64,000 bases of DNA from Haematococcus lacustris. Taxonomy: Eukaryota > Chlorophyta > Chlorophyceae > Chlamydomonadales > Haematococcaceae. Below the pieces are notes generated by a model that made no database searches, was not told the DNA's origin, and saw only the letters and a list, made by a program, of their open reading frames with translations. The stretch covers positions 15,767,135-15,831,134 of the forward strand of contig JASKMD010000029.1 of the NCBI GenBank assembly GCA_030144725.1, in the 5' to 3' direction. Each line of letters opens with the position of its first letter. Within the stretch, counting starts at the first letter, position 1. Positions 15,454-25,012 of this stretch are shown here, piece by piece. Both the position numbers and the translations under genes were made by a program.

Positions 15454-17143
15454 GGGTGGCGGCAAGGAGCAGCCAACCCCCGGGTGGGCGTAGCCTGGCT
15501 GCTGCGTACCCCACCTCCCCACGGCCCAGCCCAGGGCCTTGTGGGAGGTGCCTGGAGCCTTGTCTCAGCGGCTGGCTGCTGCCACTCGGCCCCTGGGCCA
15601 TGTGGGACGTCTCAGCGGCCCCATCGTGGCATGTGTGTATGTGGAGGCATTGGGGGAGGGGTCAGGCAAGGTTGCTGACGGCCAGCCTTCACATCTAGGG
15701 TAGGGGTTGGAGCAGGCCGCGCCCCCAGGTGGACAACCCTCGGTTACTGCACGCTGCTTCTGCCGAGCAGTCTTCTTCTCCGGGTGCCAGGAGCAGGGAA
15801 GCTAGCAGCGCTGGGGTTAGGGCAGTGTGGCAGCTTCAGGAGGAGGGTGCTGCCACGCAGCCGGGTGAGACCGGGTAGGATGGCGTGGTCAGGGGGTGGG
15901 GGTAGGGCAGCAAGGTCACGGGGCACGGTCAGGGGCAAGGTCGGGGTCGGGGTCCTAACCCTACCTCAGCCACAGCTATGGCCAGCCTGCTCCAAAACCC
16001 TAGACAGATCAGCCAGGCAGCTTGCCAGATCAGTGTAAGGCATCCGCACCACACACACATCACCAAGGGAGGTGTTCAGTGCCATGTGCTGCAGCAACGC
16101 CAGCGGTATTCAATTGGATCGCAGCTTGGCAACTGGCATGTGATGATGATGGGCAGAGTTGGGCAGCGCCCACTTGAGGGTCAAGCTGGTGGGCAGGGCT
16201 GGTGGAGATGCTTGACAAGGAGGATTGTTGGGCCCAGAGGCCTCAGTGTCCGAAGCCTGCTGTGGGTTTTGAACCCACACATACAATACTGCAAGCGCAA
16301 TGGTATGATGGGAGAAAAGAGGAGCGAGATCAGCGAGAGGTCAATAGGGTGGTGGTACAGCAGGATGTGGCTTGCATGTGATTGCCATGGCAGCATACAC
16401 ATGGTGGGTGGTGGAGCACAAGGCAAGGTGGAGAAGGGGTCACACAGGCGTGGACTGCATGAAGCTGCACGATCGGCTGCCCAGGGCCTGCAAGCAGCCT
16501 GCAGCATGCTAGGGTGTGCCACGCCCCGTCCCGGCGGTGCTGGCATGCATGAGTGCATGGTAATCATGCCAACACGAGCTACTACGAGAAGTGCTAGCCC
16601 CTCTGGGGTTCAGGCAATGACTTAAGTGGTCACCCTCACAGGTGGTGGACACGCTCACAGCCAGGCTGAGCTTGACACAGAGTTGCCGCGGGGGTGTGCT
16701 GGTGCACCCATGTGCGGATCTGTGATGGAAGCCGCCACGCGATGTAAGGCAATGCCGACCATATGCCTGTTCCATGCCTTAGATTGCACAGCTGGCGCCA
16801 TGTTCACGCATACTTAACACCATCTTAGCCTTGGGCTCCGAATCCACCCCGGGACCTGGAATGCAATGAGGGCCTGGTGGCGGTCTCGTCAATGATCGGT
16901 GCTGCTTTGCCCTCTTGCGTCGGGGCTCGTATAATCAGCGCCAAGTGGCCCTGGTAGACAGACATGGCTATGCAAAAAAGTGAAAGTGCCGGTGCTTCCA
17001 TTGAATGTGATGCAGGCGAACATGTTGCGCAGACGAAGTGACTTGTTCTGATGCGAAGCAGATTTGTCTGTCTACTAATTGGGGGCTAGCGACCAGCAGG
17101 CTCTGAGGCCGTCCGGCCGTAAAACAGAAGACCTTGTAGCGCG
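15454..17143. other. No gene recognised between ABC1 and the OPA3-like gene
   Basis: Several ORFs of 60-215 codons occur but none shows a known domain or a supported splice pattern. The 3' part just before 17144 is presumably the 5' UTR and promoter of the OPA3-like gene. Confidence 0.55.
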
Positions 17144-17910
17144 ATGGCGGCCATTCTCATCAAGGTTGGAGCTCTGCTCATCAAGACCTTGGCTAAGCCG
17201 CTCTCAACACGCTTCCAGGCATATGTAAGTGCGCGTGCTCCCCGCTGTTTTCTATAGCAGTGGTGCCATCGCGCATATGTACGCGCCCCCGCAGGTCATG
17301 AGCCATGATAATGCCAGAGCACGTGCTGTCCGGGCTGCACAGGTGGAGCACTGCAGCAGTCGAAGGTGCTTGGCAGTTTACAAAAACATGTATAGTACCA
17401 TGGAACTAGCACCTGCTGCAGTGGCTCCATCAAGCAGAGATTCTCATCACGCGGAGAGCTGAGGGCAGGACTGGCCGTGCATTCATTGCCGACATGTCAG
17501 AGGAAAAGTCCTTAGAGCTGGCAGCCAAACTCGCAAGCGAAGGCTTTGTGTTCTTTGTAGGTATGCTATCCAAGCATGGGCTGCACACTCATGCACACCT
17601 GACTGGCACATCCCCACATGGTCAACAGACCATTCACGCCAGGTTTACATGACCATCAGGCAAGAGACATGACTGTGCTGTCAGGTGGGCATCGTGGTCG
17701 TCATGTTTGAGTATCAGCGACAAGCCAGCAAGGACGCAGCCAAGAAGCGAGCAGAACATGCTGAGCGCCAGGCAATGCTGGAGACAGCCCGCAGAGAGAG
17801 AGAGGTGGGCAAGCTTGCACTTGGGGCACAGTACGCGTGGATATCCCTTTTCTATGCCAGGCACTCATGTCCATCATGACCACCATCACTATCAACATCA
17901 TCATTATCAT

Positions 17911-17949
<39 letters not shown>

Positions 17950-18665
17950 CAGGAGCACACCACATCAGTCACAAGTGGCGTCACTACAAAGACCCATTAC
18001 CACCATTAGCACCAGCGCAACCACCATGCTGTACCTAACAGAGGCTGCACAAACAAGGCTGCGCCAATCGCTTCTGCCAAAGCTTGCGCACAAGCTTCAG
18101 AACAAGCCAACAAGAGCTAGCAATCCACCACGGGCCACTCACTACATCCTACTGGCTATGTAGGCAATGCGAAACTATGACCTCTTGGACAAACTTGTCA
18201 TTGGGGGTCGACCCAGTGTCCATGCTGGGGCATGCATGGGATCCCTGAATCACACACAATGCCTCAGCTGCTGCCAGCTGTGCAGCCTGCTGGCGTAGGG
18301 TGAGCAGCACCTGATATGCGCCAGCCCCGCCACACACTGATACATGCAATGCAATGGGCTCACAGGCATTGCATCCTTGCTGGTGCGCATACTGCTGACA
18401 GTACTGTTGAGGCTGATGGTGCGAACGCGGCGGCTGATGTGGCTGCCCTGCCGTGGTGCTGACCATGCAGCGGCTAGCCCAAGAAAACCGTGACCAGCAG
18501 GACCTCATACACCGCCTGCTGCACCGTGTGGACCAGCTGGACGTGCGGTTGAGGAGCATGACAGAGGAGGCAGCCGCTGCCCAGGCGCAGAAAAGGAGCG
18601 CCAGCATGTTTGGAGGCTTCTTTGGCCACAAGCCCGTGCTGGCAGCCCAGCAGGCCGGGCGCTGA
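17144..18665 (+). CDS. OPA3-like protein
   Basis: OPA3-family proteins are small mitochondrial (outer or inner membrane) proteins with an N-terminal targeting helix, a hydrophobic segment and a C-terminal coiled coil. Exon 1 (17144-17224) gives MAAILIKVGALLIKTLAKPL, matching the family start 'KxGxLxxKTxxKPL'. Exon 2 (17295-17342) is VMSHDNARARAVRAAQ. An exon ending about 17562 gives LELAAKLASEGFVFF, the conserved Glu-rich lead into the membrane helix. The next (about 17685-17801) gives VGIVVVMFEYQRQASKDAAK plus a charged helix. The last (about 18471-18665) is a coiled coil ending GFFGHKPVLAAQQAGR. The exact junction between exons 2 and 3 does not keep phase in my model and may include a longer exon 2 or another acceptor. 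Length and order match plant OPA3-like proteins. Confidence 0.8.
17911..17955. repeat. (CAG)n tract in an intron of the OPA3-like gene
   Basis: About a dozen CAG units follow a CAT/ATC-rich stretch from 17873. The tract lies between the membrane-helix exon and the coiled-coil exon and would not be translated in the model given. Confidence 0.85.
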
Positions 18666-20190
18666 GCACGGGGCAGTGTGGGCAGGGTGGCCATCGCACC
18701 AGCGCGGGCCTACCTTGCAGTGGCAGCAACGCAGTGGTGCAGGCGTGCTACAAGGCAAGCTAGTGGGGCAAGCCGGAATACAGACGCTCCTTGTTCCTCG
18801 TCGTGCCCGTGAGCCACCCTCACCCTCTTGGGACCCCATGAGTGGGTGTTGGTGTGCTAATCCCGCTGCCCAGCCGCCCGCCAGGTGGTTGTGCAGGCAT
18901 ACCAACGCAGCGCTGCACCTGCAGCGTGATGGTGAGGGCAAGCCGTGGCCCCTAGAGCTGTGCTGGTGGCCTGGCCCCTAGGCGCTGTCCCGCCCAGGCG
19001 CCCAGGCATAGAAGAGGATGAGTGAGCAGCTGTGTGATAGGCTATGGACACACTACTGTACCGAGATGCAGCCACTGGGGTCATCAGCTACTGGCTGCCT
19101 AAGCATCATGAGCAATCTCAATGCACCCACGCAACTTGGCGGGGAGCCCCAGCAGGCCTGTGAGGCCTCCTAGCCTTGGGGTCAGGCACATGCTTTTGGT
19201 CATAAACCCACACGCAACTGAGCAGCCTTGAGTGTGCAAGACATAGAATGTATTTGCAATGGCGGCGCACACAGCGTCTGGTAGGTAGGATTCGTGTGAG
19301 AACCTTGAATACCTCGTGGCATCTCTTCGGAAGAGCGTGTGCTGGGTCCCTTGATGTTGTTAGTTACACTTGTCCGCTCATACTAGTGGTCTTCGCCCTC
19401 GCTGGAAGCCATGCAAACATACATGCAAGGCACTCCAGATGGTGTGAATGTCATGATTCTTCATTGACCTTGCGAGCCCTGTAAATCAATAGGCCACGCA
19501 GCAGCCTTTTCGTCCCAAACTAGGGCCTCCATAAGAGTCGGACCACTAGGGACCACTAGTGGTCACTAGCGGGACTACTCAAATGGTGGTGATGGGCTGT
19601 GTGCAGTACACCCAATGCACATGGACATGGTGCATGAGTGCCTACCACCTACATTGTTGCCTGACACGCAGGAGCCCGGACACAACGCAATGCAGAAACA
19701 CAGCACAACATCCCTCCTTGACGTCCCTACACGCACCAGGCTATACACCAGTCATGCATCAGATATCTCAAACAGGCAGCGCTTGCAAGGGCACAGATGC
19801 TGGGCTAATGTAGGCCCTGTAGGCCTGCGTCGCAGCCAGGCCAGCAGTGGGGTGGGGCAGCACTACAGTGGGGTGGGGCAGCAGTACAGTGGGGTGGGGC
19901 AGCACTACAGTGGGGTGGGGCAGCACCACCAGGGTGTGCCACAGGGCTGCGGCCAGGGTGGCACAGGGCACCCAGCGCCCCCCTTCACAGGGCTGGCCAA
20001 AACAGCTGCAGAAACATAGAACAATAGTTATGTATTGGTACATGTCAACCTAAGCTGGAACACAGACACTGGCTCCAGGCATCCATCAGCTAAGGGAGCA
20101 GGGGTACAGCTGTCACATCCACCACTACCATCCCTTTGTGTCTTCTAATGCCTCCTCATGACTTCCCTCCTTGACTGTTCACTTCGCTTC
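18666..20190. other. No gene recognised between the OPA3-like gene and the small basic gene
   Basis: This convergent 3' space contains only unconvincing ORFs. The one clear structure is the 20-bp tandem repeat at 19848-19927. Confidence 0.55.
19848..19927. repeat. 20-bp tandem repeat, four copies
   Basis: The unit is close to AGTGGGGTGGGGCAGCACTAC; copies differ only in the last few bases (AGCACTAC or AGCAGTAC). Confidence 0.85.
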
Positions 20191-20654
20191 CTACTCTTGC
20201 ATGGCATCAGCCTTCTGCTTCGGAGTGCGCTTCTTTTTCATTGCAACGTCCCCAGCAGGACTTGGTTGCTGAGCTTGGGCAGCAGCTGCAGCTGCAGCAT
20301 TGGCTGCTGCCATCTTGCGCGCATGAGCTACCTTCCGTGCATGTTTTTTAGTACATGCACCTGACACAAGCTTCACGGCTAGCTTGCCCTTCTGCACAGG
20401 GGCAGTGGTGGTATCATGGCATTGAGGTAATCCACAGATGCATAGGAACAAGGCGTCAAGAAGCGGAAGCGGTATTGGCTCACCTCTGCCTTCCCATTCC
20501 TTTTCGCCCTTTCTTGGCTCCGTTTTCGAGCAACCTTTTTAGACGGCACGTGTTCAAGCGGATGAGACTTTGGTTCGGACGCGCAGCGATGCGCCGTCAG
20601 ACTCACCTGCTTAAAGTTTACACGCGCCTTATTGAAGCCCTGTGAGGTTGCCAT
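20191..20654 (-). CDS. Small, highly basic protein of unknown function, two exons
   Basis: Exon 1 (20654-20484) starts MATSQGFNKARVNFKQ and ends in a Lys/Arg-rich run (SKKVARKRSQERAKRNGKAE) at a GTGAGC donor. Exon 2 (20391-20191) starts after a cag acceptor with KGKLAVKLVSG, continues through an Ala-rich helix (MAAANAAAAAAAQAQ) and ends KKKRTPKQKADAMQE. The protein is about 124 residues, with many basic residues resembling nuclear or nucleolar targeting sequences. I do not recognise the family; the clean splice join and non-repetitive sequence make it likely real. It is transcribed convergently towards the OPA3-like gene. Confidence 0.6.
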
Positions 20655-20795
20655 TACTCAGACCGGGGCAAGAACACAGTGCTGACGAAGAGTGTTCTTT
20701 TGAAAGGGCAAGCATGCATGAGACTGCGAGTCTTTACGCATATGTAGGGACCGTCCCATCTACGTAGATCTACGTAGATCTAGATGCTAGATTTA

Positions 20796-20888
20796 GATGG
20801 TCTAGCAGCATAGTGGTTATCTAGCAAAGAGGAGTGCTAGATGGAGTATAGACGTCATCCCGCCCAGGTTCGACTCCTGATAACCACA
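20796..20888 (+). promoter_or_regulatory. tRNA-like segment with RNA polymerase III A and B boxes inside the hAT end
   Basis: An A-box-like TAGCAGCATAGTGG (20803-20816) is followed about 50 bp later by GGTTCGACTCC (20867-20877), a perfect B box. GTGGTTAT just inside the A box can pair with ATAACCAC (about 20879-20886). No complete cloverleaf folds by eye, so this looks like a degenerate tRNA-derived sequence. The same boxes occur inverted near 24924-24937 and 24863-24873. Confidence 0.5.
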
Positions 20889-21118
20889 CATTTCACAGGA
20901 TAGTAACGTCACTCCGACGCCGACCTGGCAGTCCTACGCTATCAGTGGGAGTGACAAGGCACTGCATTTGCGACATTACAATACACACATGGCACGCTAT
21001 GAGTCCAGGGCGGCTGCTAGGCCTGGTGCCACACACGTCCAGCCTGCTGCACACACCCACACATGGCACGCTAAGAGTCCAGGGCGGCTGCTAGGCCTGG
21101 TGCCACACATGGCACGCC

Positions 21119-21427
21119 TCACGTTGTGATGCCTTCTGCCAGCAGTTGGGATGGCTCACTTGGCTCAGACGAGGGGATGTTTGCCTTGATGTACACCATC
21201 TTCTCCGCTGTGGCCACATTGAGCTGGGACCTTCCAGCGTTGTAGGTGTTGTCCCAGGATGACCAGTTTCGCTCCGCTGCTGCCGTGGTAACATGCATGG
21301 ACAACAAAAACAGGTCGAAGAACCAGTCGCGTGAGAACGTCAGCAGGGGCCATATGTACACCATTGTAAGACTGTATGGTACCATCCATAGCACACCACA
21401 AGCGATAGCACCAAGCAGTCCAGACAC
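21119..21427 (-). pseudogene. hAT transposase C-terminal dimerisation region fragment
   Basis: The 102-codon ORF contains AAAERNWSSWDNTYNAGR and LNVATAEKMVYIKANI, which match the C-terminal dimerisation region of hAT transposases (aromatic NWS.. followed by RLxxxxAEKLVYIKxN). The BED domain and catalytic RNase H-like core are missing. Its last codons lie inside the ~405-bp segment also present in inverted orientation at 24591-24995. Confidence 0.65.
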
Positions 21428-21791
21428 GGGAGACTAACCGCTGCCCGCGACCCAATTTTTTTTTTAGCACGCGGAGGGCATTGCGACTTGTGCGGCAGAA
21501 TGTCCAGGCCTTTAGCAAGCAGCAACAGCGCTAAAAAGCGCCATCTACCGCATCTAACATCTAACATGCCGGTCTAACGTTAGACCGTCTAATCTAGTCT
21601 AACGTTAGATGGGTCGGGACGGTCCCTACGCATATGATGTGCGGCGATGGCGAAGACCCACACTTATCCCATAGTAGCCTGCACTGCTGTATTGTCAACT
21701 TTCCCTATGGATGTACATGAGTGTCATTGTGGAGGGAGCCCAATGCCCTGCAGCATGTGTATTGTGAACAGGAGAGAGCTAACGTCACTAG

Positions 21792-24557
21792 TCGGAAGAA
21801 ACCTTCAGTCGTGCCTTAAAGGATTGTTTCAAACGAGAGAACACTGGCCCACAGTTCCAATGGAAGCCAGATCATACTGCTCGGTATGTGGGTGCCCTTA
21901 TCGACTTGGAAGAGGAGGTCATGGCTGTCAAGCAGGCTGTTGAGCAGGGCACACACCCTGACTCCATCAACCGCTTTGTGCATGACATCATATCACGGGC
22001 TGCGGGCAGTGCGGGGATGCTTAAGCCAAGGCTCTGCCCACTAGCACGTGTTGACAAGCACACCACAGTTAAGCCTGCTTGGTTTGACCGGTCATGCAAG
22101 GAGGCTAAAGCCGCACTCTGGCAGGCTCTGCGTAGCGGGGAGGCCTTGCACCTTTACAGGGCTAGAAAGCAGGCCTATAGGAGGCTGGTTGCTAGAGCTA
22201 AGTCTGCGTGGTCCAAGCATAGAGCTGCCAAGCTTCTAGACATGCTCAAGCACAACCCTGGGGATGCACTCAAGATGCTCCGAGTCAAGCACGCACGCCA
22301 GCAGTCCATGGTTCCCATCGACAAGTGGCATCAGCATCTGCAGGCCTATTTCACAACCACTAATACGACACATGACGCACCCAATGTGATCCCTGAGCCA
22401 GCTAGGACCAGGCAAGCTGTGCCTGCCCATTTGCAAGCCGTCCCTCTTGGGAGAGGCAGACTTCACTCTGTCCCTGCCCCTGCCCCTGTCACAACACATC
22501 CACCTGCCTATGAGCTGCCCCATCTTGACAACATCACATCTATTGTTCAAGCACAACTACGTGATCTCAACAATGACACAGCACCTGGTCTGGATGGGCT
22601 CCCAGCCCCCTTTATCAAGCACGCCCGCACAGTTGAGGAGGGTGTTACCACATACTTGTTGCTCCCTCTGCTTGCCACATGGTTTCACAGCATGATGCGC
22701 ACTGGGTTTATCCCAGCGGCTTGGAAGGTAGCTAGAATCAGCCCCCTCTTCAAGGACACAGACCCCACAGACCCCAACAAGTACAGAATGCTTGCTGTGA
22801 GTAGTGTGTTGTACCGCCTGTATGCTAACGTCTTACGGCACGTGCTGACTGCCTGGTGCATGACACACAAAGTGCTGCCAGCTGAGCAGTTTGGGTTCAT
22901 CCCGGGACGCAGCACCATGCAACCCATGTTCATTCTGCGCCATCTTGTCCACGCTCAAAAGGCCAGCGCAGATGCCAAGCACCGCAAGCTTTTCACTGCC
23001 TTCATTGACTTCAAACAGGCCTATGACCACATACCTCGACAACAATTGTGGGAGCACTTGCGGGTTGGGATCAAGCTGCCACAGCCCTTGCTTGCCTGCC
23101 TGGAGGGTCTGTATAGGGATGATAGCTATGTGCTGTTAGATGGCCCCCACCGCACCCCCCCTGTGACTCCTGACCAAGGTGTCAAGCAAGGCTGCCCCAT
23201 CAGCCCACTCCTGTTTGCTCTCTATGTTCACGACATTAGTAAGGAGTTCCTAGGCCCTGTTGATGCTGTGAGGGTGCAAGGCACACCTGTCACCCACTTC
23301 ATGTATGCTGATGACCTGACCCTGGTGAGCACCTCGCCCCACGGGCTGCAGCGGTTGGTCTGCCAGCTACAAGGCTTTGCAGATAGGAAACACCTTACAG
23401 TCAATGTGGGCAAGTCAAAGGTGATGGTTTTCAATGGCAACTCACAAACTGCAGCACCTTGCATTGGGTACAAGCATGAGATCCTGCCTGTGGTGAGAGA
23501 GTTCAAGTACTTAGGCATGCATTTTAATCCCAGCGCCACCCCTGCTTTTGCTGCCACTCATATGAGGGCTGGCATGTTCCTCGCCATGCGCCAAGCATGC
23601 AACCGTGCTAGAGAGTATGGGGTGCTGCATGATCCTTTTGCCCTGTGTCACCTCATCAGAGCGTTCGTGCTCCCCTTAGGGCTGTATGGCAGCCAGGTTT
23701 GGGGCACTGCTTTCCTTGGGCATGGTGTGCAACTCTCTAACCCAGTGCAAACACGCATGCTCAGCTTTCTCAGGTTTGCTGCCAGGGTTCGTAGCTCAGT
23801 GTCAGGGCTGATGGTGCTGCATGAGTTGGGGCAGCTGCCCCTCCAGCTTTACTGGTTTAGGGCTGCATGCAAGTTCTGGAACACTGCCAAACTATCCCAC
23901 AGTGACCTGTTAATGAGGGTCATTAAGGCAGATGTGGAATTAGGGAGGAGTTGCCAGGCCAGCTGGAGTGCTCAGTTCCAGCTGGCCGCCAGAGAGCTGA
24001 TGGGGGATGAGTTTACCCTGAGCCCGGACATGGTCCTAGGCACCAAGGCTATGGAAGTCAAGTGGCTCGAGAGGTGGGGGAGGCGTTGGGTTGGGTTTGA
24101 GGGAGACCCTAGACTGCCTGAGACGGTGCATCGGGAGAGATGCTCGTATGCTGCATGGTTCAAGCATGGGGACGGCATTGGCATCAATCACATGGCCCCA
24201 CACCTACTGAACAGACAGCTCTCTACAGAAGTTCGCACGAGCTTGACTAGGTTCAGGTTAGGCAACAGCGGTCTGGGGGTGGAGAAGGCTCGGTTTGAGG
24301 GGGTAACTTTCATTGATCGCACATGCACCAGATGCACAGAGGGGGTAGTGGATGACGCCATGCATTTCATCTTTGAGTGCACTGCCACGAGTTCCATCAG
24401 GGAGCAGCCGGAGTTTGCCATGACTTTACAGAACAATAATGAGAACTTGCATGACTTCATGTTGAGCCCATGTGCACCTTTGTTTGTGCACCTTGCTATG
24501 AAATGCGTTACAGAAAGTCCCGAACCCCTAGAGGGGGAGGGCGGCCAAGCAGCCTAA
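21792..24557 (+). pseudogene. 5'-truncated non-LTR retrotransposon (LINE) ORF2: reverse transcriptase and C-terminal zinc finger
   Basis: The frame is open from 21792 to the stop at 24557, with no ATG at its beginning. It opens in the linker between endonuclease and RT (FSRALKDCFKRE, then a helical basic region), so the apurinic-type endonuclease is missing. RT blocks are intact: PGLDGLPAPFIKH, GFIPAAWKVARISPLFK, EQFGFIPGRST, the catalytic FIDFKQAYDHI, GVKQGCPISPLLF and FMYADDLTLV. The end carries a zinc cluster CTRCTEGVVDDAMHFIFEC (zf-RVT type). 5' truncation is normal for LINE copies. The copy lies between a complete hAT and an inverted hAT end; the transition to the right hAT segment is about 24590. 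Confidence 0.82.
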
Positions 24558-24590
24558 CGGCTGACGGCTTAAGCGGTGTAAGCCACATCA

Positions 24591-24995
24591 CCAACTGCTG
24601 GCAGAAGGCATCACAACGTGAGGCGTGCCATGTGTGGCACCAGGCCTAGCAGCCGCCCTGGACTCTTAGCGTGCCATGTGTGGGTGTGTGCAGTAGGCTG
24701 GACGTGTGTGGCACCAGGCCTAGCAGCCGCCCTGGACTCATAGCGTGCCATGTGTGTATTGTAATGTCGCAAATGCAGTGCCTTGTCACTCCCACTGATA
24801 GCGTAGGACTGCCACGTCGGCGTCGGAGTGACGTTACTATCCTGTGAAATGTGTGGTTATCAGGAGTCGAACCTGGGCGGGATGACGTCTATACTCCATC
24901 TAGCACTCCTCTTTGCTAGATAACCACTATGCTGCTAGACCATCTAAATCTAGCATCTAGATCTACGTAGATCTACGTAGATGGGACGGTCCCTA
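24591..24995. repeat. Inverted copy of the hAT left end
   Basis: This ~405-bp segment is the reverse complement of 20745-21149, differing at only a few positions by eye and with no indels noticed. It ends GGGACGGTCCCTA at 24995, 17 bp beyond the MsrB stop codon. Flanking CGCATCGC shares its first five bases with the CGCATATG duplication of the left element. It contains inverted A and B boxes. It could be a truncated second hAT, or the right terminus of a composite with 20745. Confidence 0.85.
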
Positions 24996-25012
24996 CGCAT
25001 CGCACATCACAA

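Larger units (their letters stand above)
20745..21628. mobile_element. hAT-type DNA transposon copy, internally deleted, with perfect 8-bp target duplication
   Basis: The element begins TAGGGACCGTCCC and ends GGGACGGTCCCTA, and is flanked on both sides by CGCATATG (20737-20744 and 21629-21636). Eight-bp target duplications and a T/CAGGG-type terminus are hAT hallmarks. It retains only the transposase C-terminus (21119-21427, minus), so it is non-autonomous. Its left ~405 bp recur inverted at 24591-24995. Confidence 0.82.

Noticed and set aside
16200..16300. Possible tRNA gene (GTGGGTTTTGAACCCACAC, a B-box-like palindrome)
   Set aside because: No matching A box, acceptor stem or anticodon arm at suitable spacing on either strand.
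24591..24995. Interpreting 20745-24995 outright as one autonomous element
   Set aside because: The left hAT has its own perfect duplication and a complete right end at 21628, so at least two insertions are involved; composite mobility is kept only as a hypothesis.
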